This document shows positions 33,728 to 46,111 of a stretch of DNA of 64,000 nucleotides, piece by piece. Position 1 is the first letter of the stretch; every line of letters starts with the position of its first letter. Made by a program: the position numbers and the translations under genes. The notes under the pieces were generated by a model, which was not told the DNA's origin, made no database searches, and saw only the letters and a program-made list of their open reading frames with translations. Source of the DNA: Adiantum capillus-veneris (taxonomy: Eukaryota; Streptophyta; Polypodiopsida; Polypodiales; Pteridaceae); NCBI GenBank assembly GCA_014529385.2, contig CM043951.1, positions 108,972,469 to 109,036,468 of the forward strand, read 5' to 3'.

Positions 33728-34310
33728 AGATGTACATTAACTTGTAGATACTTCCATTGCATGACGATTGTGGAGCCTATTTAGGCTTCACTCGATCGTT
33801 TTCGAGACTCCATTCAGAAAAGCCCTTTCTAAGACTATGGCTAGTCACTAACTCTCTTTATCCTTTCTGAGAGTTCTGCGTGAGGTTTTCTTGAGCTGGG
33901 GCGTTCTCGCATGTATGAGATTGGCCTCGACATAGGTTATGTATAGAGGTGTGTAGGTGCTTCACCTTATTAGTCGTCTCTTGACACTAGACAATACTTG
34001 CTTGAGCTGTATATGCTATTTGATTCCCTGCCAGCACTCTTTTATTCTTTTATGCGTTATTTTCATTGATTTGGGTTTGAGATTTTTCTCCCCGTATAGA
34101 GGAGGCTCTATTGGATTTTTTTTTGCGACTTCGCTAGATTGTCTTTGACACATTTCTACATTGATTTCTTGTTAAGATTTTGTTGAGATTTTGATGTATG
34201 TACAAAGAAGACTCTGCCGAAAGCTCTGTCAAAGTGTCGCATCCTTAGTCTTACTCTCTCGTGTCGTGCTATTGTCGGCTATGGCTGGATCTTCTGAGAA
34301 AGAAGAATAT
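33728..34310 (+). repeat. copia-A leader and gag start, copy 2, cut by C1
   Basis: The sequence matches 13505-14084, including the gag start (ATGGCTGGATCTTCTGAG) and EEY codons. It stops at the C1 insertion point, 34310, and resumes for about 12 bases after 43989 (ACTACATCAAG) before diverging. The gag reading frame is therefore interrupted by C1. Confidence 0.75.
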
Positions 34311-34537
34311 TGTTGGAATTAGGGTTGCAGAGAAACGCACACAGCTTGGAGAAGACGAAGGAAGCTCAAGGCACACAATAGAGAGTGTGTTACTTAGTGT
34401 GCAATGGAAAGATAGATAGCCCTAGAGTGATGGGCGTATATACAATGCACGAGGGAAAAAACCTCCTAAAGAGGGAAAAAATGCCCCAGCGGTCCTAGTG
34501 TGTTCACACACATCACTACCACATGTATATGGTAACA
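34311..34537 (-). repeat. C1 3' LTR
   Basis: The 227-bp terminal repeat has TG...CA ends. A TATATAC element near 34437 would be the promoter on the minus strand. Confidence 0.92.
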
Positions 34538-34612
34538 AATCTCCCCTGGAGTGATGCGGTGAACGAGAGCTGGAACATTCATAAAGGGAAGTGCCATGCC
34601 TTGAGGACAGGA

Positions 34613-36239
34613 TCAGTCCACAAAGGGGAGTAAGCCCAAAGCTTTGCGGAAAGCTTCAAGCTTCTCACGAGACAATTCCTTTGTGAAAAGATCTGCAAGG
34701 TTGTCCTGTGTTGCCACATACGCCAAGCTGATCTCTCCTGCTGAGAGCCTCTCCATGACATAGTGGTAATGCACCTCAATGTGCTTTGTGCGAGCATGAA
34801 AAATTGGTTTCCTCGCAACTGCCAATGCGCTCTGACTGCCAGTGTAGATAGTGTTGGCAGTGTCCTGTCCAACACCCAAATCAGCCATAAGGCGTCTGAG
34901 CCATACACACTCAACCGTAGCTGTGAAGACTGCTCTGTTCTCAGCCTCACAACTCGAAGTGGCCACAGTAGGTTGCTTCTTGCTCAACCATGATATACAT
35001 GAACTGCCAAGCATGAAACAAAAACCACTTGTGGACACTCGCGTGTCAAACCAACCAGCCCAATCTGACTCCGAAAAAGCATGTAAGTCTGGCAGCAATG
35101 ATCCCCCCTTGGGATAAAACAAGTCAAGATGTAAAGTGCCACTAAGGTAGTGGAAAATCCTCTTGACAGCCTGCCAATGCTTAGACCCTGGGCTATGCAT
35201 AAATCTGTTGACCTGTGAGACTGCAAACTGAATATCCGGCCTCGTGTTGCATACATAAATGAGGCAGCCAACAGCAGTTTGGTAAAGAGTGACATCAGCA
35301 GGATCGCCAGCATCATGTAGACTCAACTTCAAACCTATTTCCATGGGAGTGGCAATAGGTTTGCAATCCTCAAGTCCAAACTTACATAGCAATGTCTCTA
35401 TGTAACTTTTCTGACACAAGGCAATACCACCATCACACTGCTTAAACTGTATGCCCAAATAATGATGCAACAGCCCCAAATCTTTCATCTTGAAAGTAGC
35501 ATTCAAATCAGCCTTAAATTCAGCAATATGTCTCTCATTTGGTCCAGTGATCAGCAAATCATCAACATAAAGAACCACAATGAGAAGTACATCACCCTCA
35601 CACTTTACATACAATGTGCTTTCTGTTGGACTGTTACGAAAGCCTCGTTTAACCAAATGAGTGTCAGCTTTCTCATACCAAGCACGAAGAGATTGCTTCA
35701 ACCCATACAAAGCCTTCTTACATCTGCACACTTTGTCCTCTTTTCCTTTTATGACAAAACCGCGAGGCTGCGTTACATAAACTTCCTCAAATATGTCACC
35801 ATTCAAGAAAGCAGTAACAATGTCCGATTGATGTACATCCCAACCAAAATGAGCTGCCAATGCACATAGAAAATGCATAGTAGTCATACGACAAGTGGGA
35901 GCAAAAGTCTCTTCATAATCTATGTCTTTTTGCTGTGCATAACCCTTTGCAACAAGTCGAGCCTTATGGCGATCGATCTCACCATCCGGCTTGCGTTTCA
36001 ACTTGTAAACCCACTTCATACCAATGGCCTTTTTTCCAGGAGGCAAATCACATAAAGTCCATGTGTCATTTTCTATGAGTGCATCATATTCTGATTGCAT
36101 GGCAGCCATCCAATTTTCTGAATTCTGTGCTTCATCAAAAGACAGAGGCTCCTCAACATCATGTAAACTAGACACAGCCAAAGCATAACAATCTGATGCA
36201 TAGGATGCATGGCGAGAGACTGAACGAGTATGACTAGAC
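34613..36239 (-). pseudogene. C1 reverse transcriptase and RNase H region
   Basis: A 540-codon open frame carries the copia RT: WVYKLKRKPDGEIDRHKARL, ETFAPTCRM, QSDIVTAFLNGD and the catalytic LYVDDLLIT at about 35558-35569. A typical tail follows (KDLGLLHHYLGI, then RPDIQFAVSQVNRF). RNase H has SDWAGWFDTRVSTSGF and SKKQPTVATSS, with EAEN instead of EAEY. The later IYTGSQSAL replaces the usual IYCDNQSA, losing an acidic active-site residue. This piece is free of stops but is only the C-terminal part of the polyprotein. Its N-terminal join is to the integrase segment across L1, in frame. Confidence 0.92.
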
Positions 36240-36411
36240 AAAGTTGTTCAGGTTATGTGTGAAGCTACTCCATGTGATGGCTTACATATGAAGCTACTCT
36301 ACATATATCACTCATGTCCCCTCTATATATGCATCATCTAGTGTGAGTATTCAGCACACTTTGGGGTTCTCACTTCTGGTGTCATGGCTCTCCTTCTCCG
36401 TCTATTCAACA

Positions 36412-36423
36412 TGGTATCAGAGC
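36412..36423 (+). other. L1 primer binding site, tRNA-Met
   Basis: TGGTATCAGAGC directly follows the 5' LTR with no spacer. Confidence 0.85.
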
Positions 36424-36851
36424 TTCACCTATGGGGACTCAACTATATCGCCTGCTATGAAGCTAAGTATATACAAATTTACTACTTTGTTTTCTTTGCA
36501 TTATTAAAGCAATTGTTACGATGAGTTCGTGTTTGCTACTTCTGCATACATGTGATTGCTTCGAAGAGCTTGCATGCATGCGTGGTTTCTTCAAAGAGAT
36601 TGCATGAGGAATGACCAAGATCATGGCTGCAAGATACTAAGGTCCCGCGCCATACTTTCTACCACTTATTCATGGTGCAAGTTGATGGAACACTCGCTGT
36701 AGAGAGAATTATAGTAGCGTTGCTATTTACAGGCAGTGAATTTTAAGAAAGATGCACAGAATAGCGTGCATAGATAGGAGATTATTGCATCACAGAGTAG
36801 CATGCATTGATAGGAGATTATTTCACACCTAGTAGACGAATTAGGTGACTG

Positions 36852-37199
36852 ACGTAGCTTGTATGGCTGCCCCTGCCGCTTTTAGGATCTTAGGGTGTGG
36901 CGCTGGAGCTTCTGCATTTCCAGATGATTTTCCCACTAATGCCAGACTAAATCTGTCTGTGTGTGCAAAAGGATGCGATTAAAGGCCGTCCGTGCCATGC
37001 CCTGTTTAGGAGATGAAGATTCACCTAACGTAGCTTGTATGGCTGCCCCTGCCGCTTTTAGGATCTTAGGGTGTGGCGCTGGAGCTTCTGCATTTCCAGA
37101 TGATTTTCCCACTAATGCCAGACCAAATCTGTCTGTGTGTGCAAAAGGATGCGATTAAAGGCCGTCCGTGCCATGCCCTGTTTAGGAGATGAAGATTCT
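36852..37199 (+). repeat. 176-bp tandem duplication in L1
   Basis: Two nearly identical copies start ACGTAGCTTGTATGGCTGCC at 36852 and 37028. I see one difference (AGACTAAAT against AGACCAAAT). It is a recent duplication in the L1 interior. Confidence 0.9.
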
Positions 37200-39004
37200 A
37201 ATTGTTGCAAGCCTTCAATTCAAAATGGCGCTGACGTAGGGTGAGCGGCCAAAGCCTGGCAGAGGCGGTGTAGCCAAGAATAGCCAGCGCTTGCAGTTGG
37301 AGCTTAAAAATAGCGAAGCGTGTACGCGAGTGGCTTAAAAATAGCATCATGAGTGTTTTAAAAACAATAGCTGGCTATCGCTTAGCTAGCCAGCTAAGCG
37401 ATGCCAGGAGCAACAAGCTCGCTGGCCTGCAATCCAAGTCTTGCTCCAAAAGCTTCAGGAAACACGTTGTGCAACACCTGGTTATATTTAACGCTAACAT
37501 ATTATCTTTGCTTATTTTCGGTGCTAATGCACGCTTTGCAAAACATGTGCCAAATAAAGCAAGCCAGCATAGGAATTATTTATAGCACCCTATTTTTAGA
37601 GTAGCGTATGCAGTAAAGGTGTTTGAGCTCAGCCAGTTTTGGCAATAATTCAAACTTTGAATTTTGCTCTATTTACTCGGTCAATTTTGGCAATAATCCA
37701 AGTCAAACATGCTGCCATATCAGTCAAAAAATAGCGCATGATGAATAATTAAGCGAGCACTGTCGTATTTGCTTGTGGAGCTGCTATAGAAGAGGTGTCT
37801 TGTCTTCGCATGCAAAAGAGGTGAGAAGAAGAACAGCCTGGTGTAGAGCTCCGTGCTATGCTTGTTATCGTCATATTGTACCTTTGATATTTCATGGCAC
37901 TATGGTTGTCATCGTTATATCACCAGTGCTCTCTGTTGTAAGCTACTGTGGGTTCAAAGATCGCCATTGTTGGTGGAACTGGTAGAGCTGGTGGTGTTGG
38001 CAAGGCTTTTGTGTTTGTAGTAAGCAAGTAGGTCTCACTAGCCAGAAAAATAATGATACGCAATGAGAAATGCCAAAGCCTATTCATTCCGTTTTTGCAC
38101 ACTAAAGTGAGTTTTCATGCACTCTAAAGGTTACGCCGTGAGGTGCCTTGCACGCATTCAGAGACAACATGGCAGCAGCTCGATGCTCGACGTTTGCAAG
38201 CTACTTGCATGTTATTGTTGCCTCATTTTAGCTATGAGTCTTTGATAAAATCTTGCTGCATGATTTGAAGGTTTGCAAGACTACTAGTAATATTACATAT
38301 ATAGTTGGCTGAAAGTAGCATGAGTGCTCAACAAGAATTTTAGGTTTGTATCTACAGTCACATTTAAACACGAGCCAAATGGTCTCCTTACAATTGTTTT
38401 TAGACCAAAGTGTTTTTCTTTGCTCATATTAGCATGGTGAGATCAAACGATTCGTTCTTATTCATTTTTCTTGATGATAGTATAAGTCATGTGTCATGAT
38501 ATCACCATATTCTTTTAATGTGATCATGCAAAATTACATATTTCATTGCTGTAGGTTGATTTTGATGAACTCATTAACAATCCAAATTAAGAGTATTATT
38601 TGATATTTTGATATGATATATTGCCAAATGAACTTACCATACATTTTATAGATGACTTCTCTTACTATGGAGTTCATGCAAGTAATCTCATTAGCAACAA
38701 CTTTATTTGTTGTTCCATAATGCCACTCATTGTACGAAGATAATGATGATTGTTTCTCAGGTGTGGAGAGCATTTATTTCTCAGCAATTTCTCACTTGTA
38801 GAGCTCATGTCCTTAATTAGGGCTCTTGTGACATATGTGAGGCTTATGTTTCTAGATGGACTTTGTGTCATGTTTCATCACTAATTTCACTCAATAGAGA
38901 CTGGTTGACTTTAATCTTGTTGATTTGAGTGTTAGTGCTTGGTATATTGATTTGCTAGACATTGTGTGGAGTTTAACTTCACTTTATGATACTCATGACC
39001 AATG

Positions 39005-39640
39005 TCATAGAGCTCGGTGCTCTATCACTGGTCAAATTTTAAGCATACATGTGAGCTCGGTGTTCCATGAACATGACTAGTTTGATACATACTTAAGTAT
39101 ATCATCTGAGACATCGTTAATCGTCATGTCCTTGTTGCTATAAGTGAGCTCAGTGCTCCATGAACATGACTAGTTTGATACATACTTTAGAGATCAATAC
39201 GTCGTACTATTGCCACTTGAAAACTTATTGTTATGGACATCATCTTGTATATCGTCTCAGACATTGTTGATCGTCATGTCCTTGTTATTATATGTGAGCT
39301 CGGTGCTCCATGCACATGACTAGTTTCATACATACTTGAGAGCTCAATACGTCATACTTGCCACTTGAAAACTTATTGTTGTGGACATCATCTTGGATAT
39401 TGTCTTGGACATCGTTAATTGTCATGTCCTCGTTGTTATGGTAGTTTCTCTTTATGATCATTATAGAGTGACATACTCTTCACATTCATATTTTGTTTAG
39501 GTCAAATTTTCAAGGACATATGTGAGCTCGGTGCTCCATGAACAAGACTAGTTTGATACATATTTGACAGCTCAACATGTCATACTTGCCACTTTTAACA
39601 AAAAAAAATGTTGTTATGAACATCATCTTGGATGTCATCT
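39005..39640 (+). repeat. irregular repeats in L1 around GTGAGCTCGGTGCTCCATG
   Basis: The block containing GAGCTCGGTGCTCCATGAAC and GACTAGTTTGATACATAC starts near 39052, 39147, 39294 and 39522. It is separated by related segments (CATCGTTAATCGTCATGTCC and similar). The units are unequal, so this is a decayed complex array. The following sequence to 40120 repeats GATGCCATGGT-like words. Confidence 0.75.
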
Positions 39641-40641
39641 CAGATATCGTCGTAGACATCGTCAATTGTCTTGTTGTTGTGGTAACTGTCTTGAATATCA
39701 TATGGACATTATCTCGTGTCATTTATGAAAACTTGTGTTTATGTGTGCACATACATTGTTGTTTCGTCATGTGTACATATATGCTATCCGTTGTTATGTT
39801 GTCTAAAGGGCAGCGGTGTGGATCGTTTCTACTAATTACTTGATGAAATCATTTCAAGATATGATGGTGCTTTCATTTACAAATGTATTTTATGATGCCA
39901 TGGTGATGAGCCATGATTTGATGGTGCCATGGTTGTGCTTGTTGACGCCATTATTATTCTTCAAGGATGACATTATGCATTGATATCATGATTGTTTTCG
40001 TTTATCATGCCATGGCTATGTTTATTGATGCCATGCTCATTGTTTTTGTTGAGAGATGAAATTATACTTTGATACTATGCCTATGTTCATTGATGCAATG
40101 ATGATTTTCCATTTATCTTGTTGAAAGTATGTATCAGAAATTGGTGCCCCATTATGTTGTTTGTATACAGGCTTTGTGTTATATACATGTGGACATATCT
40201 ATTACATATCTATATATGTAGTCAAGAGTGTGGCGTTGTGAAACATCTATTACAAGATTGTGGCTCTGATTATTTAACTAGTGTTACTAAGATTATCTTG
40301 ATTGTGTTTCTTGACTTTATGATACTTACATGCATGTTTATTAGTGGTGCTATTGAGGATTGAGCAAAAGCTAAAGTTTATCAAAACATGTTTGGTGAAG
40401 GCATGCTGGTGGGCTATACAAAAAGTTTATGAAAACATTTTTGATGAATAGATGTTGACAGCCTACACAAAGATATCTCTCTATTGTACTTGATAGGAGT
40501 GATGTAGCTCCTCATAAGCATTCTTTGTAACTTCAATAATATTTTGAATATAACGATGGGTGTATATAGATCTGTGGGTTTTTCCCCTGAGCCCCCAAGG
40601 GTTTTTTCATCCACATTTAGGGACCCTTATTTGAGTGGGGG

Positions 40642-40808
40642 TGTTCAGCTTATGTGTGAAGCTACTCCATGTGATGGCTTACATATGAAGCTACTCTACA
40701 TATATCACTCATGTCCCCTCTATATATGCATCATCTAGTGTGAGTATTCAACACACTTTGGGGTTCTCACTTCTCGTGTCATGTCTCTCCTTCTCCGTCT
40801 ATTCAACA
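40642..40808 (+). repeat. L1 3' LTR
   Basis: The 167-bp copy of 36245-36411 is preceded by a purine tract and followed by AAAGT. Confidence 0.92.
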
Positions 40809-40810
40809 AA

Positions 40811-41866
40811 AGTTGCATCCAATTTACTATCACGCAAAGTGTGCACGAGCCATTTTGGCATACCTCTAGCCTGCTCATTTTCAGCCCTTTCCTCATCAAG
40901 TACATCATGTACATCTGCATCAGTAATAGGCTGATCTATAACATTTTCAGAAACCCCCATAGGCTGTACATTTGCCTCATTGGAACCTACATTTGTATTT
41001 CTACCACTGAAAAGAGGCAACAAAGTGTCATAAATGTCCTGTGAGCTTACATTACTGTCTCTAGTACATGACAGCAAGGGCTGAACAGAATCTTCCACAA
41101 ACACTACATCCCGAGAAACCAAAATACGTTTTGTTTGCGGATGATACAACCTGTAACCTTTGCTTTCAGCACTATAACCAACAAAAATACATCTGACAGC
41201 CTTATCATCCAATTTTCTGCGCTGCACTTGTCGCACCAAAGCATATGACAAATAGCCAAAAACACGCATGTGCTCAATAGAAGGCTTTCTATCATGCCAT
41301 GCTTCATATGGAGTAATAGACTGCAAAGCTTTCGTAGGACACCTGTTAAGTACATAAGTGGCACACATGATGGCCTCAAGCTAAAAAGAATGAGGCAAAG
41401 CTTGACTTTTGACCATACATCGTGCCATTTCCGTAAGTGACCTGTTTTTCCTCTCAGCAACACCATTTTGCTGAGGTGTATAAGGCACTGTACATTGGTG
41501 TTTTATCCCACGACTAGCCAGAAATGCATTACATTCATGAGACATATACTCCCCCCCTCGATCGGAACGGAGGGTGCCCATAGTACATTTCGAGACATTT
41601 TCAGCCATAGCCAGAAATTGTTTGAAGCACATAAAAACTTTGGACTTCGCTTTAAGCGGAAATACCCATGCATGCCTGGAGTAATCATCAATGAACATCA
41701 CGAAGTACAGGTAATTGCCCAAGGACGGAGTTTGCATGGGCCCACAAACATCACTATGTACAAGCTGCACTGCATGTGGCCCGAACTGAACCATCCTTTG
41801 GAAACTTAGAACGCTGCATTTTACCCAAAATACAGCCTTCACAAACATGTTTGACAGGTGCTTCAA
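40811..41866 (-). pseudogene. C1 integrase region, with amber stop
   Basis: The frame holds the integrase core: LVHSDVCGPM and FIDDYSRHAWVFPL (first Asp), TLRSDRGGEYMS (second Asp) and QQNGVAERKNRSL (Glu). It is followed by the copia C-terminal region (VFGYLSYALV, then RCIFVGYSAESKGYRLY). A TAG at 41381-41383 breaks it after QALPHSF, where a Trp is usual. The 3' end is cut by L1 at 40808; the frame continues in the RT segment at 36239. Confidence 0.9.
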
Positions 41867-42988
41867 GAGGTGTCAAAGAAGCAACCATATCAGATTTCTG
41901 CAAACGCATCAAACTGGCAAAATTCAGATGACCAAAACGTGCATGCCAAAGTTTTGCATCTGAAATAGCCCTTGAATCTGCAACAGCATTTGCAAAATTT
42001 TGTCCACACTTGTCATACAAAGTGATCTTATACAACCCACGGCACAAAAGCCCAGATGCAACAATTTCATCACCAAATTTGAGATCATGAACTGTACATC
42101 TGTCATCAACAAATTTGACTACAAGTCCAAGTCTAGCAAGTGCGGATACAGACAAGAGATTCTTCTTGATCCCAGGTACATAAAGTGCATCAACAAGTGT
42201 GAAGGAACTGCCATTAGCAACAGTGAGCACAATCTTTCCAACTCCCTGAACTGGATAAGAGGCGTTGTTGGCACAAGTGACTGAATTCCCATGAGGGACA
42301 AACTCAAGAGAGGTAAACAATTCACGATGTGAGGTAATGTGCTTTGTAGCACCATTTTCGAAATACCACACATGTGAATCTGCAGCAACTGACAAGCATG
42401 CATCATGGGCAGCAGGATTGTAAGTGCACTCTGCGCTAAAAGCCCATTCTACATCAACATCAGCATTACAGTCTCCTTTCATAGAAGACTCAACAATGGC
42501 TGCATTTGTAGTGGAACCAGCATTTGCAGTGGAACCACCCTCTTTCTTCTTAGCCTCTTTGGCCTTAAACTTAGGACACGACTTGATCAAGTGATCATTG
42601 GCTTTACAATAATGGCAACGCATCTTCTTTTTGCCCTTATCACCAGAATTGCCAGACGAAGTGTTGCCAGTAGAAGCATTGGGAACAAAAGTTTTGCCAC
42701 TCGAAGTAGAACCATAAGAAGTGGTTACATTGTTGCTACCACCCTTTCTTTGAGAAGCAATAAAAGCCTGTTCAACTGCACGCTGTCTAGTCCTGTTTTT
42801 TCTGGAAAGTGACTCTTGCAATAGCAATGTGCACAATGCATCAAACTTGACAACTTCTGGATTTCCTTGGGTCATAAGTCTCCAAGTACTAGCAAAAGTC
42901 TGGTAAGAATCTGGTAATGCATCAAGAACAGTCTGCACAAGTGAACTGTCTGAAATAACTTCACCTACAGAAATAAGTTGCTCATTGA
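41754..42988 (-). pseudogene. C1 gag C-terminus, protease and pre-integrase region
   Basis: This frame continues gag after a one-base shift near 42990. It has one knuckle (CHYCKANDHLIKSC) and a copia protease site. There the usual W-x2-DSGA-T is WYFENGATKH: the catalytic Asp codon is GAA (Glu) at 42357-42359. A GAG-pre-integrase block follows (LWHARFGHLNFASLMRL, then CEGCILGKM). The frame shifts again near 41800 into the integrase frame. Confidence 0.88.
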
Positions 42989-42989
42989 T

Positions 42990-43465
42990 ACCTTGACACT
43001 AGCAAGGAAAGTGTCCATATCATCTTCCTCATGCATAATCTTCGACTCCAGCTCTTTACGCAGCAAAGAAATTTTAGCCTCATTGCGGCTTGCATACAGA
43101 CCTGCTAGAATATCCCAAGCCTGTTTTGCAGATTTTGTTGAATGGATGTGAGGAACAATGGTGCGCTTCACAGACAACGCAATCAATGCATGAGCCTGCG
43201 CATCCTTAACATCCCAACGAGCTTGTTCTACCGTAGGCAAAACAACTCTAACAGTTGCAATCCTTGCAGCAAGACCTGCAACATCCTCAACATCGCCTAC
43301 ATCCTCAGAACCAGGACGTACATCAATGCCCTGCACAATGTTCCAAACACCCTTTGACACAAGAACATGTTGCATCATATAAGCCCACATAGGGTAGTTG
43401 TCCCCATCCAACCTGTCCTCAGCAGCAAACATCTTGAACACATCTGTGTTGTTGTTGTCAGCCAT
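42990..43465 (-). pseudogene. C1 gag N-terminal region
   Basis: ATG at 43465 begins MADNNNTDVFKMFAAEDRLD and continues GDNYPMWAYMMQHVLVSKGV, the typical plant copia gag start. Later blocks are AKQAWDILAGLYASRNEAK and EEDDMDTFLASVK. The reading frame is lost near 42990, where AAGGTATCAATGAG looks one base short. Confidence 0.88.
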
Positions 43466-43748
43466 GGAAAATGCTGCACCTGATGTGAAAACTGCCCAAA
43501 AATAGGAGAAATGGAGCGAGAACAACACGTGCTATATAGCACAAACCGTAGAAGACTATAAGGCACCTGTTATGCAAAAAACGACACTGACAGAAATTCT
43601 GCACAAAATGACGAAATAGCCTGTACAGTACTGCCTGTAGTGGAAACGGAGGCCGAAATGAGCCCAATGCCAAAGCTCACTGAAATCGGAGAAAGTGAGC
43701 AGGCGTGTGCTGGAGCAGCTGGCGACTAAGCCCGAGAGGACGTGACCT

Positions 43749-43760
43749 GCTCTGATACCA
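43749..43760 (-). other. C1 primer binding site, tRNA-Met
   Basis: The minus strand has TGGTATCAGAGC two bases inside the 5' LTR (43763-43989). Confidence 0.85.
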
Positions 43761-43762
43761 AT

Positions 43763-43989
43763 TGTTGGAATTAGGGTTGCAGAGAAACGCACACAGCTTG
43801 GAGAAGACGAAGGAAGCTCAAGGCACACAATAGAGAGTGTGTTACTTAGTGTGCAATGGAAAGATAGATAGTCCTAGAGTGATGGGCGTATATACAATGC
43901 ACGGGAGAAAAAACCTCCTAAAGAGGGAAAAAATGCCCCGGCGGTCCTCATGTGTTCACACACATCACTACCACATGTATATGGTAACA
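43763..43989 (-). repeat. C1 5' LTR
   Basis: The 227-bp terminal repeat matches 34311-34537 at about 97%. On the minus strand it precedes the primer site and gag. Confidence 0.92.
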
Positions 43990-45499
43990 AATACTACATC
44001 AAGACGATGCCGCACTATATATGTCTTGTTTCTCCCGTACTAGGTGTCAGTATGAAGTTCTCAAGACCTATACAATCATAGTCCAAGATCAATAATCTAG
44101 GGATCAAACTGCAGCGAACTTGAAACTAGCTTATCGTCCATATGCTAGGTCATGATTTGAAATTACTGCATTGTATAAAGATTGGAGCATGCAATGTGAC
44201 ATCTTTGCTCACAATCTAGAAATATGTCCTCCTGCACGACGACATACCTCACATATATAACGATAAACGAGGTCGACAAACAAATGAAATAGACACTCCT
44301 GGTGCTCTCAATTCTGTATTATCGTTGGGTGCTTTGCCATCGGAGCGGTAACAACAAGACTTAACAGCATTGCATCTACAATCCATTACCAATTCAAGAT
44401 ACCAACCACGAATCAACAGTATCCCCTCTCTATTCATGAGACCGATAACTGATATTTGGACATAAAAGAGGCAGATATTATAATTATAGACGAGCTATCC
44501 ATGTTAACCGGTCCAACGACTTTAACCTTATCATAAGACAAAATGTCAACATAACAAGCAGTACATTGGCAAATCCCTTCAACAACAAATGTGTTCTCTT
44601 GCTCGGTGGTCTTGTCCAACTACCCCCAGTTTGTAGTCACGCACGAGAGCTTTGTAGCACATTCCATATCACAAGCTCAGTCCACTGGCTACTTGTGCAA
44701 CTTTATACTAGATGTCATGCTTTGTAAGACATGCAATGGTCCTGAATTTCTTCAGTTATTGACCATTATTTGTGAAATAAAACCAGTCGTAGATGAGATC
44801 AATTGTACCTTGGGTGCATGTATTATAGATGAATCAAACTAGCATTACAAAAGTTGAAATGAATATGAACGTGGGTAACATAAACGTCCTTCAATAGTGG
44901 CTTCTAGACCATAAGTTCAATGAGCTGGATTCGATTACAATTGGCATCCGTTGCATGATCACTAAAAACAACAACTTGACAATCGGTGCGGCAAATGGTG
45001 CAACATGCATTGTCGATGTCATAACACAAAACACAAAACGTGAAGTTACATGTATCACTGTTCTTATTCATTGTACCGAGAATAACTACAAAAAAAGAAA
45101 GGTAAAACACAAATAACTACAAAAGAAGAAAGACAAAATACACTCGACATCCACCTTCAAAAATGTGAGCTGATGTTCTGTGCTACCAAACTATTCGATG
45201 GAAAATTCATCAGTAGAAAAAACATTCATCAATAGACATAGTAGTACAACCTTGCTTGGATATAATCTCAACTATAACCATCCCTATAAACTCTAATAAT
45301 TGATGCACTTAACTTTGTCTCCTCCCATAAACATCATAGCATTTTTCAAATGTATATCCCTTTTATGCAATGCCGCCCTTGCCAAATTAGTCATGCTCTT
45401 GTTCCCTTCATTGCTAGATGCTAAATATCCTCTTATATTCTATAGATGTTATATAGCACGGCCCACCAAGCAAGACTAGTTTAAAAGAAGACTACTCGG

Positions 45500-45647
<148 letters not shown>

Positions 45648-45948
45648 GCAAAACCCAACGCCAGCCTTCCTTCTCCTCTATGTACATAAGTTTGAGACTT
45701 ATGTACATATTGGTTGCTTTCATATTTTATTGATTTGTCGTCGAGATTCCTCTGCTCCGAGCCTCTGCATTTATCTTATACATTAAAATACCTAATACAG
45801 GTCTTGAACTCAGATCTATCAGACTGAACGCTCTCCATAGATTTGGTCTAGACCAACCCTGTTACGCTAGTTAGTGCTATTAGTGGATCTTTCAATTTAT
45901 GAAAAAAAAACACACACACCTGCCGTAACCATTGGCCCTGTCCATGTT

Positions 45949-46076
<128 letters not shown>

Positions 46077-46111
46077 TGTTAGACAACACACAACAATGTT
46101 GGTTGGCGTAC

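Larger units (their letters stand above)
36245..40808 (+). mobile_element. L1: 4.56-kb coding-free LTR element inserted in C1 pol
   Basis: LTRs 36245-36411 and 40642-40808 are both 167 bp, begin TGTTCAG and end TTCAACA, with about four differences. Perfect target duplications AAAGT lie at 36240-36244 and 40809-40813. TGGTATCAGAGC (tRNA-Met site) begins at 36412 right after the LTR. A GAGTGGGGG purine tract ends at 40641 just before the 3' LTR. The 4.2 kb inside has no credible ORF. This is the pattern of a large non-autonomous retrotransposon (LARD). Excising it restores the C1 reading frame. Confidence 0.92.
34311..43989 (-). mobile_element. C1: Ty1/copia element, minus strand, carrying nested L1
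   Basis: The 227-bp LTRs 34311-34537 and 43763-43989 start TGTTGGAATT and end GGTAACA. They differ at about six sites (about 97%). Flanks are AATAT (34306-34310) and AATAC (43990-43994), a 5-bp target duplication with one change. A tRNA-Met primer site lies at 43749-43760. Gag, protease, integrase, reverse transcriptase and RNase H follow in copia order. Two frameshifts, one nonsense codon, changed active-site residues and the L1 insertion make it inactive. Confidence 0.93.

Noticed and set aside
44434-45110. Cys-rich frames on both strands as a host gene
   Set aside because: Frames are short, conflict in strand, are broken by stops, and I could not link them by credible splice sites.
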